Assembly (NCBI RefSeq): GCF_001613425.1
Contig: NZ_BDCI01000035.1
Span: 248,001-312,000, forward strand
Direction of reading: 5' to 3'
Source: Nocardia vulneris
Lineage (GTDB): Bacteria > Actinomycetota > Actinomycetes > Mycobacteriales > Mycobacteriaceae
Length of the DNA: 64,000 nt
Part shown: in pieces, positions 1-7,907 of the stretch
Layout: every line of letters begins with the position of its first letter
How positions within the stretch are numbered: the first letter of the stretch is position 1
Program-made: the position numbers and the translations under genes
The notes under the pieces: generated by a model
The model's input: only the letters and a program-made list of their open reading frames with translations
Databases searched by the model: none
Told to the model about the DNA's origin: nothing

Positions 1-221
1 TGGTCGCGGGCCGTTCCGGCGGTGCGCCGGAAACGGTGGTCGAGGGCGAAACCGGGCGGGTGGTGGACGGGCGTTCGGTGCAGCAGATCACCGATGCCCT
101 GGTCGACATCCTGTCCGACCCTGATTCCGCCGCCCGCATGGGCGCCGCCGGCCGGGCCTTCGTCGAGGAACGCTGGCGCTGGGACAGCCACGGCGCCCGG
201 CTGCGCCAACTGCTGCGATGA
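1..221 (+). CDS. pimB: GT4 glycosyltransferase, C-terminal end (probable PIM mannosyltransferase)
   Basis: Partial gene; its start lies before the window. About 72 residues are readable (frame starting at base 3). They contain the GT4 nucleotide-sugar loop SGGAPETV, whose Glu belongs to the family's E-x7-E element, followed by the usual C-terminal helices ending in RLRQLLR. The genes after it match, in order, the neighbours of M. tuberculosis pimB' (Rv2188c), so the likely role is mannosyl transfer from GDP-mannose to phosphatidylinositol mannoside at the inner face of the membrane. The enzyme name rests on that remembered synteny plus the loop; another GT4 transferase cannot be excluded. Confidence 0.6.
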   Translation, partial: VAGRSGGAPETVVEGETGRVVDGRSVQQITDALVDILSDPDSAARMGAAGRAFVEERWRWDSHGARLRQLLR

Positions 222-356
222 GCGGGTGGGCCGGCGCCCGGGGCCCTGGCGAGGTGCGCGGATGAGCGCTACTGCGGCGCGGCTGCCCGAATCGGATACG
301 CTCACGGTTGTGAGCGAAGGAACCGCGCCGAAGGGCGCACGCGGCGAGGTGCGGGC

Positions 357-740
357 ATGAGCGCTATCCAGGTCGCCGACCAGACGTTCATCGCCGCACC
401 GGGCGTCGCCGTCGCGGATCTGCTGGCCGCGTCGAACAATTGGCGCCGCTGGTGGCCGGATCTGACCTTGGTCGTCCGGGAAGACCGGGGCGACAAGGGA
501 ATTCGCTGGACCGTGACCGGCGCGCTGACCGGAACCATGGAGGTCTGGTTGCAGCCCGCGCTGGACGGGGTGATCCTGCACTACTTCCTGCACGCCGAAC
601 CGCAGCCCGCACTGGCGCCGAACAAGCTGGCCGCCGCCAATCGCGCGCGCCGGGTGGCGGGCAAGCACATGTCCTTCGAACTGAAGTCGCGACTGGAGGC
701 CGGTCGCCCGGCGGGCGTCGCGCCCGCCCACGCCTCTTGA
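357..740 (+). CDS. Small SRPBCC-like protein (Rv2186c-type)
   Basis: 127 residues. The N-terminal part (IQVADQTFIAAP, then DLLAASNNWRRWWPDL) follows the pattern of a START/polyketide-cyclase fold: a first strand, then a helix with the W-R-x-W-W-P motif that lines the ligand mouth. The middle is strand-rich and the C-terminus basic (residues 92-112). Position between pimB and the TB16.3-like gene matches Rv2186c. A 32-codon reading frame (262-360) ends in an ATGA overlap with this start and shares a near-repeat of the sequence before it; I do not count it as a gene. Ligand unknown; lipid-binding is only a guess from the fold. Confidence 0.7.
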   Translation: MSAIQVADQTFIAAPGVAVADLLAASNNWRRWWPDLTLVVREDRGDKGIRWTVTGALTGTMEVWLQPALDGVILHYFLHAEPQPALAPNKLAAANRARRVAGKHMSFELKSRLEAGRPAGVAPAHAS

Positions 741-781
741 CGCTCACCCGGCACCGACGCTGAAAGGAACCGCTGTCCGCC

Positions 782-1219
782 ATGGCCGACAGGACCCAGA
801 GGTCGATCATCATCGAGGCCCCGTCGCAGCAGGTGATGTCCGTCATCGCCGACCTGGAGTCCTACCCGGAGTGGGTCTCGGCGGCACAGTCGGTCGAGGT
901 ACAGGAGAAGGGCCCGGACGGCCGGGCCCGCACCGCGCGGTTCGTGCTCGACGCGGGCGTGGTCAAGGACAGCTACGTGCTCGCCTACACCTGGGCTCCG
1001 GACAACAAGTCGGTGAGCTGGCAGCTGGTGAGCGGCGAGCTGCAGAAGGCGCAGAACGGCACCTATGAACTCATCGATCAGCCCGGCGGCCACACCGAGG
1101 TCGTCTACACCCTCACGGTCGATCTGAACATCCCGATGATCGGCATGTTCAAGCGCAAGGCCGAGAAGGTGATCACCGATACCGCGTTGAAAGAACTGAA
1201 GAAACGGGTCGAAGGCTGA
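782..1219 (+). CDS. SRPBCC family protein (TB16.3/Rv2185c-like)
   Basis: 145 residues, the usual length for this family. Residues 4-30 (QRSIIIEAPSQQVMSVIADL, then ESYPEWV) are the signature start of coenzyme Q-binding/polyketide-cyclase-like START proteins, and the C-terminal long helix (MFKRKAEKVITDTALKELKKR) closes the hydrophobic cavity. It sits 41 bp after the preceding SRPBCC-like gene and overlaps the next gene at its stop, so the three are translated together. No catalytic residues are evident; members are thought to bind lipid-like ligands, here plausibly in envelope lipid metabolism given the PIM and acyltransferase neighbours (inference). Confidence 0.85.
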   Translation: MADRTQRSIIIEAPSQQVMSVIADLESYPEWVSAAQSVEVQEKGPDGRARTARFVLDAGVVKDSYVLAYTWAPDNKSVSWQLVSGELQKAQNGTYELIDQPGGHTEVVYTLTVDLNIPMIGMFKRKAEKVITDTALKELKKRVEG

Positions 1220-2496
1220 CGACACACACGACCCGGGTCGAGCTGTTCATCGGCAAAGGCGGGGTAGGCAAGACGACGCTGGCATGTGCCACCGCCATGT
1301 CCTACGCCAAGGCGGGCCGGCGGGTGCTGATCGCGTCGCTCGATCAGGCACATTCGCTGGGCGATGCGCTCGGGTTCCGTTTTCCGCACGATCCCGGCAC
1401 CGTCGCTGGGATCGCCACAGTGCTGCCGGGGCTCGACGTGATCGAAGTGGATTCGCTTGCGCTGCTGGAGGATCGGTTCCGCGAGGTGGTGCGGATGCTG
1501 TCCCCCGGCACCGGCCACGAGCACGGCGTCGACCTGGCCGCGCTCGACCCGGCCGAGCTGACCGGCCTGCCGGGCGTGCAGGAACTGCTGATGCTGGTGG
1601 AGATCACCCAGTTCGTGCACGAGGACGACTGGGACGTGGTGGTCGTCGACTGCCCGCCCTCAGCGGACATGCTGCGCATCGTCACCGCGCCGGACACGCT
1701 GCTGGGCTATCTGGATCGAGTGTGGCCGGCGCACGCCCGCGCGATGAGTTCGGTCGGCACGGACCTGCGCCGCGCGGTGCTCGCGGCGACCGTCGAACGG
1801 ATCGTCGAGGCGGTCACCGAGGTCCGTGACCTGCTCGCCGACCATCGCCGTACCGGAGCCCGCCTGATCACCGTCGCCGAACGGGTGACCCTCGCCGAAT
1901 CCGAACGCGTCCGTTCCGCCGCCGCGCTGCTCGGCCTGCGCCTCGACACCGTCGTGGTGAACAAGGTGCTCCCCGCCCTCGACGGCGTCGCGGCGGATCA
2001 TCCGGCGGCGCGCTGGTACGCGGATCGCCGGGCCGAGCAACTCACCGCGATCACCGAGTTACGGCGTGCGATGCCGGGTATCCCGGTGCTGATCGCGCAG
2101 CACACCGGACCCGAGCCGATCGGCCTGACCTCCCTCACGGCGCTCTCGCACGCGGTGGGCTCGGACGGGGACGCTGCCCTTATGCTGAGCGACAGTCCGG
2201 CGGAGGTTGACGGGAGTTCCGGCGAACCGGTGGTTCGATGTGAATCGGGCAGCGGCCTGCACGCGATATACACATTGCGGATGCCACTGCCCGTGGTCGA
2301 CGCGACAACGCTGCGACTTGGCCGAGTGGAGGACGATTTGATCGTGGGAGCGGACGGTGTCCGGCGGCGAGTCCGTCTGGCGCCGGTATTGCGGCGGTGC
2401 ACGGTCGACGGTGCCGAACTCGACGGCGGGCAACTCGTGGTGCGATTCCGCCCCGACCCGCAGTTGTGGCCGGAAAGCAGCGGCGATGAACGGTGA
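1216..2496 (+). CDS. ArsA-like P-loop ATPase (Rv2184c-type), probable CTG start
   Basis: About 426 residues. The deviant Walker A GKGGVGKTT lies at residues 13-21 only if translation starts before the first ATG (1297). In that frame there is no ATG, GTG or TTG between the previous gene's stop and the P-loop; the best start is CTG at 1216, overlapping the upstream stop (CTGA) and 3 nt after AAGG. Further motifs: a switch-like SLDQAHSLGD and Walker B VVVVDCPP. The fold is that of the ArsA/Get3/MinD superfamily, but the Cys metal site of true arsenical pumps is absent. It occupies the Rv2184c position in this envelope operon; its client is unknown. Confidence 0.8.
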   Translation: MTTHTTRVELFIGKGGVGKTTLACATAMSYAKAGRRVLIASLDQAHSLGDALGFRFPHDPGTVAGIATVLPGLDVIEVDSLALLEDRFREVVRMLSPGTGHEHGVDLAALDPAELTGLPGVQELLMLVEITQFVHEDDWDVVVVDCPPSADMLRIVTAPDTLLGYLDRVWPAHARAMSSVGTDLRRAVLAATVERIVEAVTEVRDLLADHRRTGARLITVAERVTLAESERVRSAAALLGLRLDTVVVNKVLPALDGVAADHPAARWYADRRAEQLTAITELRRAMPGIPVLIAQHTGPEPIGLTSLTALSHAVGSDGDAALMLSDSPAEVDGSSGEPVVRCESGSGLHAIYTLRMPLPVVDATTLRLGRVEDDLIVGADGVRRRVRLAPVLRRCTVDGAELDGGQLVVRFRPDPQLWPESSGDER

Positions 2497-3454
2497 TCGG
2501 AGCACCGGCTTCTTCGGCCGGGTCACCGGCCGAGGCGCTGGTCGCGCGCACGAATCCGCCGACGCCCGAGAGCAGGGCGGCCCGGACGAATCGGCAGGCG
2601 GTCGCGGACAACGCGGCGCGAACGAACCTCGATCGGATGCCGAGTTCGGGCGCACCGACCGTCCCGACGCGCACTCGCCCTTACCCTCCCCCGGCGACGA
2701 CACAGATCCCGCCGACCTCGGTACCGGCCGCCATCGCCGCGACACTCGACGAGAGGCGGATCGCGACCGCGCAACCGCCGACGCGAGCGATCACAGCGAC
2801 GCGGGCAATCACGGCGACGCGGGCAATCCACGCAGTGCGAGCGACTTCCACAGCGCGGGCAGTGCGGGCAACCCGCGTAGTGCGAGCGACTCCCGCAGCG
2901 CGAGCAGTGCGGGCAACCCGCGCAACGCGGGCAACGCGGGCAACGCGGGCAACGCGGGCAACGCGGGCAACGCGGGCAACGACACCCGAACCCGTGACCA
3001 AGGCGCGGCTCACTCCGGCGCGCAGCCGAAAAGTGGCCCCTACCAAGGTGATCCGGGCGACGGGCTGGGTGAGTTCGCCGCGGAGCTCAAGCTGCTCGCC
3101 GAAGCCGTGCTCGAGCGGGTGGAGCCGGTGCTGCGCCGCGCGGCCGACGGCCAGGTGGAGTGGTCGAGCTGCGACTGGTGCCCGGTCTGCGCCGCGGCCG
3201 CGCTGGTGCGCGGCGAACATCACGAGGTGTTGCAGAGCGTGGCCGATCACGGCACCGCCATCGTCACCGTGCTGCGCGAGGCGCTCGCCGGTGTGCCGGT
3301 CGACCCGGTGATGCCGGAGCACGATCACGCTGCGCCGCACCGTGATTCCACCGCATCGCCGCATGATGCCACCGCCGGGCGTACGGAAGGCCGCGCGGGA
3401 CAACGCCCTTCGCGACCCCGTTACGTCGCCATCCCAGTGACGATCAAGGCATGA
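2486..3454 (+). CDS. Low-complexity protein with conserved C-terminal domain (Rv2183c-like)
   Basis: 322 residues from the ATG at 2486, which overlaps the ATPase gene by 11 bp. Residues ~20-190 are hydrophilic low complexity (Arg, Asp, Gly, Ala, Asn) and include a run of NAG tripeptides. Only the last ~130 residues look like a folded domain: an acidic-hydrophobic helix (EFAAELKLLAEAVLERVEPVLR), the motif WCPVCAAAAL, GEHHEVL and a second helix. The C-x-x-C plus histidines could hold a metal. By position it corresponds to Rv2183c. The disordered part appears to be a local expansion; function unknown. Confidence 0.7.
   Translation: MNGDRSTGFFGRVTGRGAGRAHESADAREQGGPDESAGGRGQRGANEPRSDAEFGRTDRPDAHSPLPSPGDDTDPADLGTGRHRRDTRREADRDRATADASDHSDAGNHGDAGNPRSASDFHSAGSAGNPRSASDSRSASSAGNPRNAGNAGNAGNAGNAGNAGNDTRTRDQGAAHSGAQPKSGPYQGDPGDGLGEFAAELKLLAEAVLERVEPVLRRAADGQVEWSSCDWCPVCAAAALVRGEHHEVLQSVADHGTAIVTVLREALAGVPVDPVMPEHDHAAPHRDSTASPHDATAGRTEGRAGQRPSRPRYVAIPVTIKA
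2922..2982 (+). repeat. 9-bp in-frame tandem repeat coding (N-A-G)n
   Basis: About six and a half near-perfect copies of GGCAACGCG, encoding repeated Asn-Ala-Gly inside the low-complexity protein. Less regular relatives of the unit extend upstream to about 2790 (GGCAATC, GGCAGTG variants). Because the unit is a multiple of three, copy-number changes would keep the frame. Confidence 0.85.
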
Positions 3455-4458
3455 CGCACCGGCTGTCAGGTGCGCGACCGCTGACTGTCGGAATCGACGT
3501 CGGCGGCACCAACATTCGCGCATCGGTGATCGACAACAGCGGCGAGGTGCTCGACACCGTGCAGGCGCCGACCCCGCATTCGGCCCGGGCACTCGAGGAC
3601 GCCCTCGCCCGCTCCGTGCGGGAACTGTGCAATCGCCATCCGATCGGCGCGGTCGGCCTCGCGGTCGCCGGGTTCATCACCGCCGACCGCACCACCGTCC
3701 GGTTCGCCCCGCACCTGCCGTGGCAGGACACGCCGGTCGCGCAGCGGCTCACCGAACGCCTCGAGCTGCCGGTCATTCTCGAACACGACGCGAATGCCGC
3801 GATGTGGGCCGAATATCGGTTCGGCGCGGCGGCGGGCGGGCACAATGTGGTGCTCGTCGCGATCGGCACCGGGATCGGCGCCGCGCTGCTGATCGACGGC
3901 CGGCTCTATCGCGGAACGCACGGTGTCGCACCGGAACTCGGGCATCTGCAGGTCGTGCCGGAGGGCCGGGCCTGCCCGTGCGGTAAACGCGGCTGCTGGG
4001 AACGGTATTGCAGCGGAACAGCTCTCGCCGATACCGCGATCGAGATGCTGGCCACCGATCCGGTGCGCTCGGTCCTCGCGAAGGACGTCTACCGTGATCC
4101 CGGTTCGCTGACCGGGCGCCGGGTCGCGGGCGCGGCCCAGGACGGCGACCCGCTCGCGGTCCGGGTGATGGCCGATTTCGCGCGCTGGCTCGGCCTCGGG
4201 CTCGCCTTCGTCAGCGATATCTTCGACCCCGATCTGGTCGTCATCGCCGGCGGCGTGAGCAGTTCGGCCCCGCTGTTCCTGGACGAGGCACGCGAGGAGT
4301 ACGCGCGCGCCGTCACCGGCGCGGGCCACCGCCCGCTCGCGCGTATCCGCACCACCCAGCTCGGCGAGGCCGCGGGCATGATCGGCGCCGCCGACCTGGC
4401 CCGCGCGGCGCTCATCGAGAGCGAGCACAAGAACTCCAGGGTCGCGCGCAGCCGCTGA
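3451..4458 (+). CDS. ROK-family sugar kinase (glucokinase-like)
   Basis: 335 residues; ATG overlaps the preceding stop (ATGA), so it is translationally coupled. The N-terminal phosphate loop GIDVGGTNIRAS (residues 13-24), the substrate Asp in LEHDANAAMWAEY (~110), GIGTGIG-type adenosine motif and the ROK zinc finger CPCGKRGCWERYCSG (~173-187) with its preceding GHLQV are all present, so the enzyme should be active. It would phosphorylate glucose or a related hexose with ATP in the cytosol. No counterpart lies at this place in M. tuberculosis, so its link to the envelope genes is unproven. Confidence 0.85.
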   Translation: MTHRLSGARPLTVGIDVGGTNIRASVIDNSGEVLDTVQAPTPHSARALEDALARSVRELCNRHPIGAVGLAVAGFITADRTTVRFAPHLPWQDTPVAQRLTERLELPVILEHDANAAMWAEYRFGAAAGGHNVVLVAIGTGIGAALLIDGRLYRGTHGVAPELGHLQVVPEGRACPCGKRGCWERYCSGTALADTAIEMLATDPVRSVLAKDVYRDPGSLTGRRVAGAAQDGDPLAVRVMADFARWLGLGLAFVSDIFDPDLVVIAGGVSSSAPLFLDEAREEYARAVTGAGHRPLARIRTTQLGEAAGMIGAADLARAALIESEHKNSRVARSR

Positions 4459-4527
4459 CCAAGATCACCAGGTAATCCTGGCGGCATCGGCCGAGAGCCC
4501 ACCGCCACCATTACCTGGTGATCTTGA
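4459..4527. repeat. Dispersed hairpin repeat, subtype A, copy 1
   Basis: Perfect 16-bp arms at 4461-4476 and 4510-4525 with an inner 6-bp stem and the family core GGCGGCATCGGCCGAGAG. It begins directly after the ROK kinase stop, so it could also end that transcript. Confidence 0.9.
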
Positions 4528-4792
4528 AGCGACCTGCCTGCGGCGCACATCCCACGTTTCATGGCGCGCGCCAGTGGTATTCGAAGGACAGAAGATCTGC
4601 TCGGTCACCGATGACCACGATTCCGGTGGCCGGCAGTCCCGCTATCGGGCTTCGATTACAGCGCACCCGCTCGCGCATGGCAGAGTGTGGTGAGATTCGC
4701 CGCTGCGCTTGGATGTGATCTGCAACCAGCGGTAAAGTCGGCAACTGACGCAGGTGTGCCCGCTTCGATCCCGGTCCCGGGGGAAGGACGTC

Positions 4793-5518
4793 ATGTTCTA
4801 CTGGCTGCTGAAGTACTTGCTGCTGGGACCGTTCATGCATCTCTACAATCGGCCCACGGTCGAAGGTGTGGAGAACATTCCGGCCGATGGTCCGGCAATC
4901 ATGGCGGGTAACCACCTCTCCTTCGCGGACTGGTTGTTCGCGCCGCTGCTCTCGCCGCGCCGCATCAACTATCTGGCGAAGGCCGAATACTTCAACACGC
5001 CCGGCGTCAAGGGCGCGTTCCAGAAGTGGTTCTTCACCACCACCGGCCAGTTCCCGATCGACCGCACCGGCGCCGACGCCGCCGAGGACGCGCTCAACGC
5101 CGCCCGGAAGTTGCTCGATCAGGGCCGCCTGGTGGGCCTCTACCCCGAGGGCACCCGCTCCCCCGACGGTCGCCTGTACAAGGGCAAGACCGGCCTGGCC
5201 CGCCTCGCGCTGGAGACCGGCGTCCCCGTCATCCCGGTCGCCGTCATCGGCACCGACGACGTGAGCCCGCCCGGACCGTTCCGCTGGCGCCGCCGCAAGG
5301 TGACCGTCAAGTTCGGCGCCCCCATCGACTTCTCCCGCTACGACGGGATGGGCGGCAACCGCTTCGTCGAGCGCGCCGTCACCGACGAGGTCATGTACGA
5401 GCTCATGCAGCTCAGCGGCCAGGAATACGTCGACGTCTACGCCGCCAGCCTGAAGAAGAACGTCCCCAACGGCAGCGCCCGCGAAACCACCCGAATCCCG
5501 GACACCGCAGCCAGCTAG
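4793..5518 (+). CDS. 1-acyl-sn-glycerol-3-phosphate acyltransferase (PlsC family, Rv2182c-like)
   Basis: 241 residues. The ATG at 4793 is chosen because GGGGGAAGG sits 5 bases before it. The first 25 residues (FYWLLKYLLLGPFMHLYN) form a membrane-associated helix. The acyltransferase motifs are complete: NHLSFAD (H-x4-D catalytic pair, ~39-45), the FPIDRTG block (~79) and PEGTRS (~114-119), then VIPVAVIG. It would acylate lysophosphatidic acid or a related glycerolipid at the cytoplasmic membrane. It closes the PIM-linked block as in mycobacteria, although here a 334-bp gap with a hairpin separates it from the ROK gene. Confidence 0.88.
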   Translation: MFYWLLKYLLLGPFMHLYNRPTVEGVENIPADGPAIMAGNHLSFADWLFAPLLSPRRINYLAKAEYFNTPGVKGAFQKWFFTTTGQFPIDRTGADAAEDALNAARKLLDQGRLVGLYPEGTRSPDGRLYKGKTGLARLALETGVPVIPVAVIGTDDVSPPGPFRWRRRKVTVKFGAPIDFSRYDGMGGNRFVERAVTDEVMYELMQLSGQEYVDVYAASLKKNVPNGSARETTRIPDTAAS

Positions 5519-5903
5519 GGACATCGCCCTGGCCGGCAGGTTCGTTCCAGCGCAGCCCTGGTCCCGGCAACCGGCCCAGCGAAGGGTGTGCCCTCCCGCT
5601 ACCAGTTGGCGCGGGCCAGCTCTCGGCAACCTGTTCAGTTCAGGCGCAGGGTCAGTTTTCGTCACGATCGCCAGCTGGTACCGAGCAGCTCCATCACGGC
5701 AGCCGGCCCAGCAAGCGGTTGTGCCCTTCCGCGGCAATCAGTTAGCGCGGTGCGAGTGATCGCCCTTCAGCACCGGAACCCTCGAGCTCGATCGTCGTCA
5801 GCCGTTTTCTCGGCTGACGACGTTCTCGTTGTGCGGGCCCCCGCACAGACCTGAAGCTCGTAACCCACATCGCGGACTGCGCCGCCCTCGCGATACCCGC
5901 TGC

Positions 5904-6052
5904 GGTTCCTCGCTGCGTTCCCCTTTGCGTTCCCCGCTGCGGTTCCTGTTGCGTTCCCCGCTGCGTTCCCGTTGCGTTCCCGCTGCGGTTCCTGTTGCGT
6001 TCCCCGCTGCGGTTCCTGTTGCGTTCCTCGCTGCGTTCCCGTTGCGTTCCCC
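5904..6052. repeat. Short tandem repeat of GCTGCGTTCC / GTTGCGTTCC type
   Basis: Roughly a dozen alternating 11-17-bp units built on G(C/T)TGCG(G)TTCC, starting at the GCTGCGGTTCCTCG block and running into the hairpin at 6051. All frames across it give low-complexity peptides, so it is not coding. Confidence 0.8.
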
Positions 6053-6122
6053 GCACCCTTTCTCGGGATTCGCACTCTTCGCGGCCGTCCAGAACGCGTG
6101 CGGATCCCGAGAAAGGGTGCGG
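6051..6122. repeat. Long hairpin, CCGCACCCTTTCT family, copy 1
   Basis: Perfect 19-bp arms at 6051-6069 and 6104-6122 around a 34-nt loop. The arm starts with CCGCACCCTTTCT, the same motif that builds the two hairpins at 27.2 and 27.4 kb. Confidence 0.88.
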
Positions 6123-6290
6123 CTGTGGCGATCCCACCTCTACAGTCGGGGGTCGGGTCGGTGGCTGGGAGGGATTTCGCTTGATGGTCGAGAGGGAGTG
6201 GCGGGTGCGCCACTCGCCACCAGTTTGCTCGCGCCGACTCGTTACCCCGGAGTTCATATTGCGTTGGGATAGCTGGGACAGGGTGCTCCC

Positions 6291-7856
6291 ATGACTGGTT
6301 CGACCTTCGGTTTCTCCCGGCGCACCCTGTTGCGCACCTCCGCGCTCGGTCTGGTGGCCGCCCCGTCGTTGGCCGCGTGCGCCGCCAACGACGGGCCCGG
6401 CCTGGTGCGGCAGCGGCCGGTGCTGACCCACGGGGTCGCGGTGGGTGACCCGCGCACCGACGGTGCGCTGATCTGGGCCCGCTCCGACCAGCCCGCGAAG
6501 CTGATCGTGGAGACCGCCTCCACCGAATCGTTCAGCAACGCAAAGAGGTTCGCCGGTCCCCTGCTCACCCCGGACAGTGACGGCACCGGCCGGGTGCGCG
6601 TCAACGGTTTGCCCGCGGGCCGGCAGGTGCACTACCGGGTGACGCTGGAGAACGAGAGCGGCGCCGTCTCCGAACCCGTCACCGGTGTGTTCCGCACGGT
6701 GCCGACCGGCGAGTCGGACATCCGGTTGCAGTGGTCCGGTGACGTGGTCGGCCAGGGGTACGGCATCAACCCGGATCTCGGCGGCATGAAGATCTTCTCC
6801 GCGATGGCCGCCCGCGACCCGCACCTGTTCATCCACTCCGGCGACTCCATCTACGCGGACAATCCGGTCAAGGAGTCGGTCACGCTGCCCGACGGGCGAA
6901 TCTGGCGCAACACGGTGTCCGAGGCGAAGAGCGCCCCCGCCCAGACGTTGCAGCAGTTCCGTGGCAACTACGCCTACAACCTGACCGACCAGAACTACCT
7001 GCGTTTCAACTCCTCGGTCGCGCAGGTGGTGCAGTGGGACGACCACGAGACCGTCAACAACTGGTATCCGGGCGGCCTCGTCCCGGCGGCCAAGAACTAC
7101 AACGAGCGCAGCATGGACACCCTGGCGACCCGGGCCTGGCAGGCGTTCCACGAGTGGATGCCGGTGGAGCCCAAGGAAGCCGTGGACGGCCGCCTCTACC
7201 GCAAGATCTCCTACGGTCCGCTGCTGGACGTCTTCGTGCTCGACATGCGCACCTACAAGGACACCAACGACGCGAACAACGGCCCCGAGGGCCGCATTTT
7301 CGGTGCGGCTCAGACGAAGTGGTTGATCGAGGGCCTGCGCGACTCGACGGCGGTCTGGAAGATCGTGGCGAACGATCTCCCGCTCGGCCTCGTCGTCAAG
7401 GACGGTGAACAACCGAACACCACCGCGTTCGAAGGCCCCGCCAACGGCGATCCGGGCGCCCCGTCGGGCCGCGAAACCGAGATCGCCCAGGTGCTCTCGG
7501 CGATCAAGGCGAACAAGGTGACCGACGTGGTGTGGCTGACCGCCGACGTGCACTACACCGCCGCGCACCACTACGCCCCCGAGCGCGCGGCGTTCACCGA
7601 CTTCGACGAGTTCTGGGAGTTCGTCTCCGGACCGCTCAACGCCGGCGCGTTCGGCCCCAACCCGCTGGACGGAACCTTCGGGCCGGAGGCCGTTTTCGTG
7701 CACGCGCCGCCGGTGCAGAACAGTTCCCCGCTCGACGAGTACCAACATTTCGGCGAGGTCCTGATCGACGGCAAGTCAAGGGAGCTGACGGTCAATTTGT
7801 GCGACGCGACGGGATCGGTACTGTTCAGCAAGCAACTCGCACCAACCACCGGATAG
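6291..7856 (+). CDS. PhoD-family alkaline phosphatase/phosphodiesterase, Tat lipoprotein
   Basis: 521 residues. The N-terminus has a Tat-type SRRTLLR motif (residues 9-15), a hydrophobic stretch and a lipobox-like SLAAC ending at Cys30, so the mature enzyme is probably an extracytoplasmic lipoprotein. The PhoD metal ligands are visible: GDSIYAD (~184), QWDDHETVNNW (~247) and LTADVHYTAAH (~422). It would release phosphate from phosphomono- or diesters outside the cell using a Ca/Fe centre. An N-terminal PhoD_N domain (HGVAVGDPRTDGALIWAR) precedes the catalytic part. Followed 51 bp later by the FAD oxidoreductase. Confidence 0.9.
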   Translation: MTGSTFGFSRRTLLRTSALGLVAAPSLAACAANDGPGLVRQRPVLTHGVAVGDPRTDGALIWARSDQPAKLIVETASTESFSNAKRFAGPLLTPDSDGTGRVRVNGLPAGRQVHYRVTLENESGAVSEPVTGVFRTVPTGESDIRLQWSGDVVGQGYGINPDLGGMKIFSAMAARDPHLFIHSGDSIYADNPVKESVTLPDGRIWRNTVSEAKSAPAQTLQQFRGNYAYNLTDQNYLRFNSSVAQVVQWDDHETVNNWYPGGLVPAAKNYNERSMDTLATRAWQAFHEWMPVEPKEAVDGRLYRKISYGPLLDVFVLDMRTYKDTNDANNGPEGRIFGAAQTKWLIEGLRDSTAVWKIVANDLPLGLVVKDGEQPNTTAFEGPANGDPGAPSGRETEIAQVLSAIKANKVTDVVWLTADVHYTAAHHYAPERAAFTDFDEFWEFVSGPLNAGAFGPNPLDGTFGPEAVFVHAPPVQNSSPLDEYQHFGEVLIDGKSRELTVNLCDATGSVLFSKQLAPTTG

Positions 7857-7907
7857 CACCCGAGATCGGACGAGCGGCGGCGGCCGCGCTGTAGTAGCTT
7901 TCGTGCC

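Larger units (their letters stand above)
5519..6290. other. 772-bp intergenic region, repeat-rich
   Basis: No supported gene. It holds two diverged copies of a ~45-bp stretch (about 5572-5614 and 5703-5745: CGGCCCAGC-AAG-TGTGCCCT...GCGCGG), a pyrimidine-rich short-repeat tract and a long hairpin, both listed separately. The promoter of the downstream phosphatase gene must lie in the last 100 bp. Confidence 0.7.

Noticed and set aside
262..360. 32-codon gene between pimB and the first SRPBCC-like gene
   Set aside because: Its end overlaps the next start (ATGA), but the sequence before it is a near copy of that before the next gene and the peptide has no recognisable features.
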